Source of the DNA: Dichomitus squalens LYAD-421 SS1
Lineage: Eukaryota > Basidiomycota > Agaricomycetes > Polyporales > Polyporaceae
DNA length: 64,000 nt
NCBI RefSeq assembly: GCF_000275845.1
Contig: NW_006766978.1
Span: 4,877-68,876 of the forward strand
Direction: 5' to 3'
Shown: positions 35,823 to 50,042 of the stretch, piece after piece
Position numbering within the stretch: the stretch's first letter is position 1
How the letters are laid out: each line of letters begins with the position of its first letter
Made by a program: the position numbers and the translations under genes
The notes under the pieces: generated by a model
What the model saw: only the letters and a program-made list of their open reading frames with translations
Told to the model about the DNA's origin: nothing
The model's database searches: none

Positions 35823-36954
35823 AGCGGGGCCGCCGCTACATCGACTTGAGCTCTCCGATTTCGAGTAGCTCGACGGTACTTGCCCTCGAACCGCCAACAT
35901 GCCTGGTTCCGCCTGCGTCTTTTGCCAAATTGAGGATGTGCCTCCTAATCCTTCCAAGGCTGACGTCCATGGTCCAGACCACACGCTCTTGTGCTTCCTT
36001 CCTGCAGATACGAAATTCACCGTGGTCGGCCCAGTTCTACCCCGATTTGCGCGAGTCGCGCGAGTCAGTAGACTTCCTCTCGTTTGAAGTTATGCTGGAC
36101 GACAAACGGTCTTCATATATGCGCCGAAGCCATATGGGGGATCTCCGCCGTATTCCCAAGCGTGCAGCCGCTCACCTGTGGATATAAGGTCGTATCATGG
36201 ATATGAATGGTTCGTCGTTGAAATTTTTGCATACGTAACACTGTATTCACATCCTGAATGTCTTTGCCAAGTACATATGGCGCCCTCTTCCCAGTCTCTA
36301 TGCGGTCAGCGTGATGGGGGCTAATCTTTGCTTCCACAAACCGACCGCAGAATGAATCTGTGAGTCCTCGTCGCATACCCTCGGACCCTGACATGATGAT
36401 ACATGTGGCACCACGGGAGCGCCGGGAGCGCGATATCCTGGAGGATGATGGAGTACAAAAATCGTCTGCTGTCGTGTAGGATATCAAGCAAGGTTGCAGC
36501 GCTCCATGAAGCATATGGTCCGTAAACATGGCAATCACTATAGGTGTTTTCGTTCACAAATGGGAACTACTTAGGAGCTAATGAGGTGGCCAGCGTCGAG
36601 CCTGTCTTTCGCCACTACGGATATCCCAGTGCGATTCCTTGCATCCGTCGCTCCTGAATGTTCATCGCCTTGCTTTGGCTTCTTTTCCTTATGTTCGTCC
36701 ATGGTACATCCAGAAAGGTGGGTCCTAAGCCACCCGACAATGGGCACCTTGTGGGAGGGCTCCGGCTACATACTAGCAGATATCTCCTCTATTCAGGTAG
36801 GACACCAACAAGATCCATCATATCCATCTGGATAGTGGTACAAGATGAACGAAGGTGCTAGAGATTAGCGCGGTACTTCCGGTGAATATATAGCTACGCT
36901 GACATCTCCCTGACAATTCATCGTTGTAGCATACGTCCTCATTCTCCAGCTACT
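35823..36954. other. Gene-free region
   Basis: Contains only short ORFs. One of 62 codons at 35899-36087 (MPGSACVFCQIEDVPPNPSK at its start) has protein-like composition but no recognised family. Confidence 0.4.
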
Positions 36955-37720
36955 ATGTCGTCTACTCCCTGCAGCTTCCCCACGGAGGTCATCGAAAGGA
37001 TCATTGACATCTTCGGCGACATTTCAAGGACGCTACAGAGCTTCGCACTCAGTTGTCGCGCCCTTCTACCTCGTGCTCGTCTCCATCTCTTCACACGCAT
37101 CCGTATCTGCACTTTGGAGCAGACGCTATCTGCCTCTAGATTTATCGATGACCGTCCATGGCACCCTTCACTTGTTCATTGAGTCACGATCTCGACAGAC
37201 CCTGACGGAGAAGCACCTTGTGCCCACCTTGAGGCTGTCCCAGTATCCCTCTTCACAAAGCTCCCCAATTTGTCCGCTTGGAAGATTGTTGACTCGCGCA
37301 TACATGGACGTGACGGAGGAACATTTCTCCTGCACCAAAGGGCGTTGTCCGGATTCAAGCATTACGGGACGAAACTCCAATGTCTTACCATTAGTGGGCT
37401 CGAATTCCCAAGTCTCGCGGACCTAGGACGCCTTCTCCTAGCCTTTTCAGACGTTCGAAGCTTAGAATGCGTAGGCTGGAGGGCCTCTGCAAGAGTGCCC
37501 CAGGGCTGCTATCGAAGACTTGATACAACAACGACTGATCAAACACCTCAAGCATCTCAGCCGGTTGTCGGTGAGTTTCGTCTGTACTTCGCTAGTTTCT
37601 GCTCAATTGTAACGCGTGCACTTCTATCATAGATGAAGAACCGTGTCGAGGGGCGCATAACTGCATTCTTGCTAGAGATAGCTCAGGGTTGCGTTGAGCA
37701 CTTGGCGCTGGACTTGGACA
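36955..37720 (+). pseudogene. F-box protein gene relic
   Basis: The frame from 36955 begins FPTEVIERIIDIFGD, then FALSCRALLPRARLHLFTRI, a typical basidiomycete F-box start. It meets a TGA at 37180-37182 but continues in the same frame with VTISTDPDGEAPCAHLEAVP, KLPNLSAWKIVDSRI and LTISGLEFPSLADLGRLLLA, the leucine-rich pattern that normally follows. A second shift near 37490-37510 is needed to reach IEDLIQQRLIKHLKHLSRLS, which ends at a good GTGAGT donor. After the intron the frame soon stops. F-box proteins select substrates for SCF ubiquitin ligases; this copy is probably dead. Sequencing error at either position cannot be excluded. Confidence 0.65.
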
Positions 37721-37784
37721 TTGTAGAAGGTCCGAACATCGGCGGGCTCGATTCTGACTTCTGACAACTTTTGCTTTATAGAGT

Positions 37785-38500
37785 CTATGACTCTTTGGAA
37801 ACGTATTCGTTTGTCGCGGCTGTCATCCTTGACTGTCACCATGTGTGCACCTGACGGACGACGGGAGAGAAGAAGCCGCATACTCAGAGCGGATCTCACG
37901 CCAGGATTTACCCAGGCTGAGCAGGCTCCCACCCCAACAGACGTGGATGTAGCGATCACCAGTTTTTCTGACTTGTCACTCAACCTCCATGATTTCCTTA
38001 TATTCGATGTCACACCGGACGGCTACCTCCAGCTCGAAAGGGAAAGAGCCGCTGGGGCTGCTCCTATACGTCTGAAGGCGGTTCTCCAGATGGAACACAG
38101 AGTGAACGTGTTGCCGAAGTGCGGACGAGACCCGTTGGTCTGCATTCAGCATATATTTTTGGAGACACGCAGGGAAAATCCGTTCGAAGCGGAGCTCTAT
38201 ACGCCAGGTACTGCCTGTTTTACCATGAACCGTTCCTTATGGCTGTACTGATTATTTCTCTGAAAACGAGTAGGTCCTTCGCTTGCCGATGAAGATCCTG
38301 TAATTGCGCTTGTTGTTTCTGCAGACGGGAGGTGGTTCCCCAGTAGAGCGAGCAATAGCACCGTCACCGCCTGGGATACCAAAAACCACCTAGTCTCCTG
38401 GAATTGGGCTGCGGATGAGCCGTCGGTCGACGGCCTCGCAATCTCCCTCGGCGGCGGGTACATCCTTTCCGTTGTCCGTGACCCTAGTGCCGAAGTGTAG
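37785..38500 (+). pseudogene. WD40-like gene fragment
   Basis: Two frames join across a consensus intron (38208-38273). The first reads SDLSLNLHDFLIFDVTPDGY and later CIQHIFLETRRENPFEAELY. The second reads VIALVVSADGRWFPSRASNS, TVTAWDTKNHLVSWNWAADE and VDGLAISLGGGYILSVV. The last part has the shape of one and a half WD40 repeats. It stops at 38498-38500 and no further blades follow, so this is more likely a gene fragment than a complete protein. The start is not defined. It may originally have belonged to the same locus as the F-box relic or to a separate gene. Confidence 0.45.
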
Positions 38501-39638
38501 GAGCTGGAGGTGACGTGCGTGCCATCTGCGCTCGAGCCTGTGGCGATGTTGACTACATTGACCGCAGAGATGTCGAGTGTAGGTGGATACTCTCAGCCTG
38601 AGTGCGGACATTATAGGCACCTCCTTCTACCCCGATAGGCGGGACACTGCCGCGAGTAACGCCTCAGGAGCGGCTATAGAGAAGCAACCACGAGTCGCTG
38701 GGGCGAGGTATCGAAGGAAGAAGAGGGGCAAGGTTTGGTAGAGTCTGATTTTCTCTGCAGATCAACGAGACTTAGCACACGTGGGGGTGATGTGCCCACG
38801 ACCTTAATACCTGCTCAGCAACTTTGACTAGTCCTATAATACTGCTCCTGCTATGATTGCCTCAATCGGCTTTGGGACCTGACGTTAGTGCAAATTGCAC
38901 ACAAACAGAATGGACGGCGTTTGACTGAGTGTATTGACCGCTAGTTGTATTAACCGCTAGTGGCGGAATGTGAATGTTGGGGTTTCTGACTGCCAATCCT
39001 GCGCCTGCCGCATACTGTTCACCTTCCTTCGCGGCCACTGTATAGCAGACCGACACGCTCGCCCGATTCCGCCCCCGACACCTAGTCATGCGACGTCATT
39101 CGACATCCATGACGCATGACTTTCAAGGCAGTATGAAGACTTGCAACTCGCGACGACCCTCCTTAACTTCAACTCCCATCTTCCCCCACCCAAACTGAGA
39201 CCTCAAGTTCCTTCGTCGTGTGCTGGACCGTCGGGCCTCGTTCCTGAGGTAACTCACTGCAGCTATCTAATACTGTCAGGCGAGCACTTCTCTACATTCA
39301 TGCTGCATACAGCGTGCTGTCATGGCAGCTTCTCCGTTCCGGATCCACATTCGGGCGCATGTGAAGGTTTACATACATACCTTTTGGTACGTTTGCCAGG
39401 TCGGCGCTTCATCCTATCTGGGTAGGGCGCATCAATCCCGCCCCTTCCCAATCCGGAGACTCACGTGGCTTTGTTTGTCAGCGACAAATACCAGAGTGAC
39501 GCCCATTTTTGCAGCTGCGACGGCAGTTACAGCTTGCTCTCTACGCCGGAGGAGGGAATCTTTGTTGGTTCTCCTCTCACCTTATAACCTTCCTAATTTT
39601 CCTTTGCATTCTCTCCCTGCTCAGGTGGAAAGGTCTTA
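38501..39638. other. Spacer and RPO41 promoter region
   Basis: No gene recognised. Confidence 0.45.
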
Positions 39639-42600
39639 TTGACGATGATTCCGCTCACACGACGCAACGCGGCTCGGGGAGTCGCCCTCGTCTCCTACAC
39701 TCGTCAGACCCTTCCTCGGCCTGCTCGTCTCTACTCTACGCCCACAAAAAAGGTCTCTCAGGAGCATGCGACAGCCCCTTCTGCTGTTCCTTCTGAATAT
39801 CCTCCCTTCATGCCGTCGCCGTCTGGCTCAGAGAAGCGGCCTTCGTCCATCCACGCTGACATGCATGGCTTCCTCAACCGACGCAGTCCCTACACCATCC
39901 TACCTACTCCCACTCCGGAGGACGTCATCTCTCAACCCGGCGACATATTCTTCACCGACTCGCCGACCCAGGACCAGGTCTCCGTCATAGAAGCGTGTCT
40001 TCGCGGCCTTCATGACGTCCCGCGCGCGAAGGGTATCTTTGAGCGTTTGCGTTCGACACGGCAAGGTGACCCTATCCTCGAGGCCCGCATGTACAATTCC
40101 TTCATCGAGGCGTACCTGGAGATGGCCCATCGCGAAGAGCTCAACCGCCCGAACTGGCTCGAGGATGCTTGGGCACTGTACAACGACATGGAGCGTGGGC
40201 ACGAGAAGGTCGATCCGACGCCGAATACATACGCGCTCATGCTCCAGGCCTGGCTGAGGTACAACCCGGATTCCTCGAGACAGCCTGTCTATATCAGTGG
40301 AGCAGAGGTGCACGACCCTGTGTCGCTGTTGCGCAACATCATCGGCCGGCAGATATCCCCCGCGTTGGTCGTGTCTGATAGGGCGTTCACGTCGAACGAA
40401 GAGGCGACGGAGGCAATCAAGGCTTTGTCGAAAGCTGCGGCGGAGATGGGGCTGGCGAGCGTGGTGAATGAGCTTGGTCTTACGGAGTTCCTGGGCAAGC
40501 AGATCGAGGACCCGTTGGAGGACGTCCCGGAGGTTGTTCCCGTGATGCGGCCGAAGGTGAGCAAGGACTCCCTCATCGGTTTTGTCAATAGGACTCACGT
40601 CGGACAGAAAATCGAGGTTGTCCAGCATGACGACGGGAGGGTCACGCAGCTTGCGACTGACGAACCGCTGCCAGAGCGCGCTCAGGGCGAAGTTCCGTTC
40701 AATCTCGAGACTCTTCGACGACACTTGTCGCAGGTTGTGCTCGCGCGACGAGTGCTGTCGGAAGACGTCGCAGCTCGTCAGCGACTACTGGAGCAGTCAG
40801 TCTACAACGTAGCTGTCGAGCGGATGAAACATCAGGCGGAGATGATGGACCAGCTCGGGCTGCCGAGCAAGGGCCTCCAGTCGAACGACCTGAAGTCATG
40901 GATGTGGGAGTGGCATCAAAAGCTACAGCAGCGGATCAAGGCCGAGGTAGAGAACCTGATCGTCGAGGAGCGCATCCTGGGTAAGTTGGCTTCTATATAC
41001 CTCGGCTCACCTGACGTCTATTCACGCTATATGCGCTCCCAGCTCGTATGAAAAGGCGTTCGACCAAGTCCGAAGAGATCCTATTGAGCCCCTTTCTCCG
41101 CATGCTCTCCCCCGAGAAGCTGTCGCTGATCACGATCATGGAAATGATGAATCTGCATGGCTCGGGGGGCGTCCAGGACGGGATGAAGACCGCGCGGGCG
41201 CTGCTGTCGGTCGGCCGGGCGGTCGAGGCGGAGCACAAGGCGGAGATTTGCAAGAAGAACAACATCTCGATCCCCGTGCCTGCAGTGAACGCACCGCGGG
41301 CGGGCGTCCAGAACATCTTTACGGGCGATGGGTACAAGGATCTGTACGCGAGGAGGGTGACGGCGGCGAAGTACATGGAGGATGCGGAGGAGTGGACGTC
41401 GGATTGGTCGCAGCTGATTCGTGTGAAGGTGGGGAGCTTCTTGCTCGATTGCATCATGGACGTCGCAACCGTCAGCCGAACCATACAGGACCCTCGGACG
41501 GGCGAAAAGTTGTGAGTGCCGTCCTGTCTGTGTTGCTGTGACGAGGGACTGAGACCGAGGCGCCGTCCGCCCAGCACCGAGGAGCAGCCCGCGTTTTCGC
41601 ACTCGTACGAGTACCAGCGCGGCCGCAAGCTTGGGGTGATCAAGTTCAACCCCGCGGTCGCGGATCGGATGTCGAAGGATCCGATTGCGGACACCCTGCA
41701 CCCGCGGCACCTGCCGATGCTCGTCAAGCCGAAGCCGTGGTTGAGCTACAACAACGGCGGCTATCTGTACAGCCGGTCGTGGGCGATGCGCTTCAAGGAT
41801 TCGCGCGAGCAGGAAATCTATCTCCGGCACGCATCTGAAGCGGGCCGGCTCGAGCTTGTCTTCGCTGGCCTTGATGTGCTCGGCAGCACGCCGTGGCAGA
41901 TTAACCGCCGAGTGTTCGACGTCGTGCTCCAGGTGTGGAATTCGGGCGAGCGGTTCGCCAAGATTCCCCCGGCGATCCCGGACGAGCCCGAGCCAGTCCG
42001 TCCAGAAAATATGGACACAGACAACAAGGCCAAGGTGGTATACCTAGAGCGGCAGAGGCAGTGGATGCAGAACAAGGCCGCGAACCACTCGGACCGGTGC
42101 AGCGTGAACTACAAGGTCGAGATTGCGCGTGCATTCCTCGGGGACACGATTTACCTGCCGCACAATGTCGACTTCCGCGGGCGTGCGTACCCGATCCCCC
42201 CGCATTTGTCGCACATCGGCGACGATCTGAGCCGCGGGTTGCTCATCTTTGAAGAGAAGAAGCCGCTCGGGACCCGGGGTCTCCGGTGGCTCAAGATTCA
42301 TCTAGCAAACCTGTATGGGTACGACAAGGCGAGCTTCGACGAGCGCGTCGAGTACGTCCATAAGCACCTCGAGGACATCTTCGACAGTGCGGACAAACCG
42401 CTCGAGGGCCGAAGGTGGTGGACGAAGGCGGACGACCCCTGGCAGTGCCTCGCAACGTGCATGGAGCTCACATCTGCGCTGCGCTCCCCAGACCCGGAGG
42501 CTTATGAGTGCGGACTGCCCGTCCACCAGGACGGGACGTGCAACGGACTGCAGCACTATGCTGCGCTGGGCGGAGACGCACAGGGTGCAGCGCAGGTTAA

Positions 42601-43864
42601 CTTGGCGGCAGCGGATCGGCCGTCAGACGTGTACACGTATGTCGCCAACATGGTCGAGAAGCAAATTGAGGAAGACATCAAGAAGGACGACCCCATAGCA
42701 AAGCTTCTCGAGGGCAAGGTGTCTCGTAAGGTTGTCAAGCAGACGGTGAGTGCTTGTGGTGTCGCCAATGTACCAGACGGGGTTGTTGACGGCGTGGGAC
42801 AGGTCATGACCACCGTCTACGGCGTCACCTACGTTGGTGCGCGCGACCAGATCGAGCGTCAGCTCAAAGACCGCGGCGACATTCCTGCAGAGATGTGCTG
42901 GAGCGCGTCTGCCTATCTCGCCAAGAACGTTCTGGCGTCCATCGGCGATCTCTTCAAGGGCGCGAAGGACATTCAGAACTGGTTGAACCTGTGCGCACGC
43001 CTGATTGCGAAGGCGATCCCGCAGGACCGCCTCGTCCAGTCGTTCACCGAGCCTGAGAAGCCGAACGCGCGGTCGCGCAAGAAGGAGCCGCGGTGGAAGA
43101 AGGAGCAGATGACGTCCGTCGTGTGGACGACGCCGCTCGGATTGCCGATCGTCCAGCCGTACCGCGCGGTAAAGCGCAAGCAGGTGATGACGTCGATCCA
43201 GACGGTGTTCATCTCGGACCCGACGAGCCCGTCGACGGTGAATGCGCAGAAGCAGGCGTCGGCGTTCCCGCCCAACTTCATCCACAGCCTCGACGCGACG
43301 CATATGATGCTCACCGCGCTCGAGTGCCGTGCGCGGGGGCTGACTTTTGCCTCAGTCCACGACTCGTACTGGACGCACGCATCGAGCATCGACCAGATGT
43401 CGGAGATCATCCGGGATACGTTCATCGCGCTCCACTCATCTGACGTGCTCAAGGGCCTCTATGACGAGTTCAGGGAGCGTTATGCGGACTACAAGATCCC
43501 GCTCGTGAGCCTCCGCGGAAATGCGTTCAAGAAGCTCAACCTTGCCCCCGAACAACTCGGTTTGACCTCGGAAGACACGAAGCTGCTCACAGAGGGAGTC
43601 GCTGAGGACGAGGAGATGCTCGATGAGGACGCCCTCGCACTTGATGAGGATGAGGACGAGCTTGAGGCGCTGACGGAGGTTGAACAGGAGAAGCCAAAGA
43701 AGGTGGTTAGGAAGCGCGGGCCGCGCAAGATCAAGTCTGAGGCCGACATCGAGGCGCGCTTGGCGGGCCGGTTCATCAATCTCGTCGATGTCCTGCCGCC
43801 ACTGCCTGAAAAGGGCAAGTTCGACGTCAAGGCGATCAAGGAATCGCAGTATTTCTTCTCATAA
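39639..43864 (+). CDS. RPO41: Mitochondrial DNA-directed RNA polymerase
   Basis: Exons 39639-40980, 41043-41511, 41575-42745 and 42803-43864 encode 1347 aa. The N-terminus is Arg/Ser/Thr-rich without acidic residues, as in mitochondrial presequences. A helical N-terminal extension with PPR-like features (YNSFIEAYLEM, NTYALMLQAW) follows. The C-terminal half is a T7-type single-subunit polymerase: VDFRGRAYPIPPHLSHIGDD, catalytic Asp923 in HQDGTCNGLQHYAALGGD, Arg988 and Lys992 in RKVVKQTVMTTVYG, HSLDATHMM, and catalytic Asp1181 in SVHDSYWTHA. The intron at 42746-42802 is an in-frame multiple of three without stops, lying exactly inside that active-site helix. The protein transcribes mitochondrial DNA and primes its replication. 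The C-terminus is acidic then basic before the final FxxS-like end (SQYFFS). Confidence 0.97.
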
Positions 43865-44234
43865 ACCTATCGTCGCCTTCTGCCCGTTTCTCTGTGTTTG
43901 CATGCTGCATCCTCTGTCGTCTACTTTCATCCCTAAACTGGTAGTTTCTGCTCGGATATATCATGGGATCTTCGTACGCATTGCTTTCCTACACTGTCTC
44001 GCCATGTCCTCGGTCCTCACAGCACTCATCAACCTATCACCGCTACTTGCATATATATATACTCCAGCAATCAATCGTTCATGTATCTTACGCGCATTAT
44101 AGTACCCTACACTGCTTACATAGATAGAGGACGCAATCAACCAATGCATCACCTCTCTGGTCTCCAAACTGCTCCATGGCGCAAAGGGTCATCGTACATC
44201 TCCTTCCGTACACAAACTCGCGTGTCTAGTGCGT
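43865..44234. other. Convergent intergenic region
   Basis: 3' flanks of RPO41 and the aldo-keto reductase gene. Nothing else recognised. Confidence 0.45.
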
Positions 44235-45835
<1,601 letters not shown>

Positions 45836-46439
45836 GTTGACTGTGTGGGCTGTTCGCGAGTGGTAGCGTAAGTTATGTGGGTGAGGGCTCGGGTCTGTCT
45901 TCAATGTTCTGAGGATCAAGGGGGACTCGTTGCAGTATATATACGCTGGACGAACCAGCCCAACCAGCGTAGCGCCGGCCCGTCGCTCACACAGTTGCGA
46001 CTCCCGTCTGGGAAGGTTCGATGCGATAACCATGCATGAAGGCACCTGAGTAAGATCAAGATTGACTCGGCTATGTCACAGCGTGATATGGCAGGTGCCC
46101 TCCGCAAATGATTGTTGACATAGCCCACTCATTTCTCCCATGCGACCCACCGGCAAACCCGATCGCGACAGAGAGGTTCAGAAACGCCGTTTGCCCGAAC
46201 GAGCGATTTCAGCACTCGTCACGTGTGCGGAGCTCGGCGCCGACGGTGGGGGCCTTCATTTTGGGCGTTTCTGAACCTCTCCACTGTCTGAATCAGCTAC
46301 ATAGCATGGGGACCAATAAAAGGCGGTAACCACAACTCGAAGAGTCGAAGGTTGCGTGGGAGCGTCTCGACTGCCTTCAGGCTCATCGTTGCGGCAACAC
46401 GGAGGACTACGTGCGCAGTTCATGCTCATGTCATTTCGA
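45836..46439. other. Promoter side of the aldo-keto reductase gene
   Basis: No gene recognised. Confidence 0.4.
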
Positions 46440-46760
46440 AGTCGACGCATACAGCGCTCGAAATGACATGAAAGACCTGGCTGAGTCACCGGGGGCATTG
46501 AACCATGGGACGACGCATTCCATCGTAGAGGCATCGTAACCTGAGCCACGTTGAGACAATCATGTCTCTGCGTCCCACCTTTCTCTCATGCCAGCCGCAC
46601 CCCGCACAACGAGCGGGATTAGCGTATAATACGGTTTGATCAAACCTTTCAAAGGGGGCTAGCATGGAACACCCAACCAGATGATGATCCTACGGTGGCT
46701 CTGATCAAGATGGATTTGCGCTGGGACACGATGTGTCACGGGTCGAGGCCTCCAGTGCTA
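46440..46760. repeat. Dispersed repeat, copy 2, with two head-to-head tRNA-like Pol III promoters
   Basis: Same organisation as 29127-29440. The minus-strand unit has A-box-like TGGCTCAGG from 46548 and B-box GGTTCAATGCC from 46504. The plus-strand unit has TGGCTCTGATC from 46696 and GGGTCGAGGCC from 46740. Box spacing is again 44 nt in both. The two units are also similar to each other as inverted repeats. They face away from each other, with their 5' ends about 147 bp apart. Confidence 0.6.
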
Positions 46761-47450
46761 GAACAGAGGGGAAGTGTGCCGAGAGTGTCCACGTCCATAC
46801 AAAGCCGACCGGGATACGTTATGTGCACACTCGGCGTCCTCGGTGCCGGGCTAGGAGACGCTTCACTAAATGAAGAAGAATCTACCCAGGTCTTGACGTC
46901 TCCTTCGGCAGGAGTGAATCACTACAACACTGACTCACCGGAACATAGACGATTGTACGTCCAATATGCCAACCGGAGGATGGCAGATGGTAGGGAATGC
47001 CAATGCCAATGACTAGGACCGCTTGACCACAGCCAACTTCGAATGGCCAGCAGAAAGTCGTACGGCAGACCGCTCAGAGACGACCTACGCGGATGCGCAC
47101 GTTGCACGGCCAGGATTGATTGAGAACGTTGAGGTTCAGAGACGTCATATCACGTGCCTTGCGTGCAATAGTACTGAGCTTGCCATCCAGCTGCGCATAT
47201 CCAATATAGGTCATGATCATGAACCCGAGCCTCACGCGTTGTCAAGATAAAGAGAGGCGAGCGCCATGCCCATGTACGTATCATTGCGCGGAATTGTACA
47301 AGATATACGAAGCATACGTAGATGCAACGAGCTAAACGCGTGAATCCAAGATGAGACAGCTGGGTCATCTAGCAGGTCTCACAGGTGCTCGTACCGCTCT
47401 CTCTCTGCCTTGTGTCTGGTGGATTGCGCTCTTACGCAAGTGCGATCCAT
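46761..47450. other. Spacer, 3' flank of the IF1 gene
   Basis: No gene recognised. Confidence 0.4.
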
Positions 47451-47925
47451 CTAGTTCTTCTTGTTGATTTCGTCGTGCTCCTTCTGGAGCTTCTCCTGTG
47501 GACAATTGTGAGTCCCATAGGGAGGTGGATTCATAAACGGACACGCACGAGCTCAGCCTGCTTGTCAGCAATCTAGAAGCGCGACGACCAGTTCAGCGGA
47601 GAAACAGTGCGGGATGGAGCGCAGAGTGAACGCACCTGCTTCCTCAGCTTCTCGAGCTGCTCCTGCTCGTGCTTGCGAGCGTACTGGTCTATATTCCAAC
47701 GTGTTCCTCAGCAATCTGTTCTTAGCTCAGGCTTGGTCGCTTCAGCTCACCTTCGTGAGCCTTCTCCTTCTTGCTGCTCGGGGCGTTAGCCATACCGAAA
47801 ACCAACCCATATGACGTGTGTACTCACTTGAACGAGTTTTGGTCAGAGTAGAAGCGCACCGCGATGGGCGTGGCAGCCACACGGGGTGCACGGATGGCAG
47901 AACGGGCAGTCATACGGGCAAGCAT
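47451..47925 (-). CDS. INH1: Mitochondrial F1Fo-ATPase inhibitor IF1
   Basis: Five very short exons (47925-47828, 47773-47751, 47688-47636, 47572-47549, 47495-47451) encode 80 aa. The first about 25 residues are Arg/Ala/Thr-rich without acidic residues, a mitochondrial presequence (MLARMTARSAIRAPRVAATP). The conserved inhibitory region is FNKKEKAHEDQYARKHEQEQ, followed by a helical, coiled-coil-prone tail (LEKLRKQIADKQAELEKLQK). IF1 blocks ATP hydrolysis by F1 when the membrane potential collapses. Four introns in 475 bp, with coding exons of 23 and 24 nt, are extreme even for this genome. The start was chosen at the Met that begins the presequence, not at the in-frame Met further upstream (48009). 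ATP14 is transcribed divergently next to it. Confidence 0.92.
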
Positions 47926-48133
47926 CGTGAGTAGTAGTTGTGGTGGATGAGAGAGCGTAAAAGAGAACTGCACGGCTCTGGACTGTTTATGACACTGACG
48001 CGACCGCACGGCGAGACCCCCTCCACGGGCGCTTGCAGAAGAGCCAGTCGCGTCTCGCCGGAACCAGCCGACATCTACCGACCGACGTGACCCTGCCCAG
48101 TCACGTCACGCCCATCCCTCTTCCGCATCGACC
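47926..48133. promoter_or_regulatory. Bidirectional promoter, IF1 and ATP synthase subunit h
   Basis: 208 bp separate the two start codons, which point apart. Both products act on the same F1Fo-ATP synthase. No specific binding site is claimed. Confidence 0.6.
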
Positions 48134-48841
48134 ATGTCCTCCGCTGTCCTCAGGCAGGCCGCTATCGCCGTACGTTCCACTGTTTTGTTGCGCGGAAGGG
48201 TGCATGGGGTGCTCAATATACCGATGAAATTGACAGGCTCGCTCGGCTTCGCGCAAGTGCGCTTTTTCCACGTCTGCGGTCGCACGGAAAGGTGTGTGTT
48301 GCTGTTTCCGTGGCATGCCTGGCAGAGTTTGACGAATCGCTCCCTGTCTGTGCCCGATGCCATCCCCTCAATGCGACGCGTCCATGGCATTATTCTGTGA
48401 TTTAGACCTTATCCAGGAGCTTTACATCAAGGAGCTCAAGGGCTACAAGGCTCCCCCTCCGGTGAGTGACGTCTTCCTGTGTCTCGCCTGTTCCCTTACC
48501 CTATGCCATTTGTCGTCCCCTCTCTTCGCTCTGAAACCTGCATACGCTATTCCCACACATCATACGTGCCTTAGACTCTGAACTGACACCCAAAATCCTC
48601 CCAGCCCAAGGACGCTCACGTCGGCGTCGTCAAGAACTACTCCCTCCCGCCTGCGCCCCAGGCGCCCGCACTTCCCGCTGACCTCGCGGGCGAGCTTTCC
48701 GCATGGGACGCAGCCGAGCCTACCTTCGCCGCCGCGTCTGCGAAGCCTGCCGAGGGCGAGATCACGGGCCCGACTGGTGCTGAACAGTTCCTCGCGTTCT
48801 TGGAGGCGGACGAGCCGAAGCACGACGAGGCGCACCACTAG
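48134..48841 (+). CDS. ATP14: Mitochondrial ATP synthase Fo subunit h
   Basis: Exons 48134-48169, 48258-48291, 48406-48461 and 48605-48841 encode 120 aa. The presequence joins over three exons (SSAVLRQAAIACAFSTSAVA) before the conserved RKDLIQELYIKELKGYKAPP. The rest is Ala/Pro-rich and acidic (VVKNYSLPPAPQAPALPADL), ending in a Glu/Asp/His tail (KHDEAHH). This is the pattern of subunit h (yeast Atp14), a peripheral-stalk component required for ATP synthase assembly. The first two exon limits are inferred from splice sites and the presequence; the last two exons are certain. Confidence 0.88.
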
Positions 48842-49012
48842 AACTGCTACATATCGGTTGTTGAGGTGTGTAGAGTAAACGAAAACGTGCTAGACGGCGC
48901 TGGAGGATGTACTAGGCATCTGGGGTCAACCTCGCTTGCGATTGCACGTTTTTGACCTGGAAGACAAACCGAGACAATTCCTCGATGGCATGGTGACTCT
49001 ACGACCTAGTAG

Positions 49013-50042
49013 TCAAGCTGTTTGCTGCTCGTCAAAACTCACTATCCCGTTCGCCAACGACTCGGGGGTCGGCTTCGCCGCTATGACCTCTATCCTCAGC
49101 TCCAAATCCGATTCAAGCGAAGAGGCCGTCGTCGGGCCAATAGCCGCTAGCCGTGCGCCGCGGCTCCCCGTACCGCTACAGTTGCCGGTCGCGTCGTCCT
49201 TAAGAGGAATATCGAAGTGTCTGCTGAGGATGGGTGAGACATACTTCGCAGAGCTCGGCGCGAAGTACACGATCCACCAACGCTCGTCTGCTTGTGGGTC
49301 TGTGGACCTTGTCAGTCGAACGTCGCTCGCGAGCATAACTTGAGGTGCTTGCCGAGGCCCTGCACTCTGTTCAAGACATTCAACAGATCCTCCTCGAACC
49401 GCGAGGAGCCCTGCGTCGCGTAGACTTGTAGGCTCTCGAGGTCGAGGCCAGCGTCTTTGATAATGGTAGGGAGTGTGTCGCGGTTCTTGTCCCCTACCAG
49501 GTAGAATAGCTTCTTGCTTGGGGAAGGAGACGGGGAGGAAGAGAGGTCGGCGGCGATGAAATGTGCGAGCTTCTCGCTCGTGCCTGACTCGGCTGCCCCG
49601 CGGATGTTCTGTGGGCTGTACGGGGAGGAGGGGATGGCGCGGAGGGCAGCGGCGGTCGTGTCCCCCACGACGTAAAACGGCGTTCTTGACCACTTCGCGG
49701 TCGGCTCTCCTATGTACGAAGCGGTTTGCATCCGTACACCACGTAGCGACTCAAGTTACCCGTAAGTTACGCACCAGTGTGCTCGCCCTCCTCGACGAGC
49801 TGCTGTACGACGAGCCTCCACGCCTCGACCGCCCGCCCGCTCGTCACGATTACCCCCGCGTACCCCGCGCCACCCCTCCTCACTGTCTCCTTGAGCTGCT
49901 CGATGTTCGTGTGCACCGTCTCGAGGACGGGCACGCTGATCGCGCGGTACCCTCGCGTACGGAACGCTTCTTCGTACTTGTCTACCCCACCTGCGTCCTC
50001 GGAGGGCGCGCGGAGCAGTAGGACGTTTGTCGGCATAGTCAT
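49013..50042 (-). CDS. HEM4: Uroporphyrinogen-III synthase
   Basis: Exons 50042-49775, 49709-49340 and about 49307-49013 encode roughly 310 aa. Motifs fit the two-lobed synthase: VLLLRAPSED at the start, GYRAISVPVLE, YAGVIVTSGRAVEAW, PFYVVGDTTAAALRAI, KKLFYLVGDKNRDTLPTII, LQVYAT, WWIVYFAPSSAKYV and ARLAAIGPTTASSL near the end. The enzyme closes and isomerises hydroxymethylbilane to uroporphyrinogen III in heme synthesis, in the cytosol. The second intron is uncertain: the frame-keeping pair (49339 to 49308) gives only 32 nt, shorter than any other intron here. A longer intron removing some of the residues between is possible. The citrate carrier gene lies divergently 368 bp away. Confidence 0.9.
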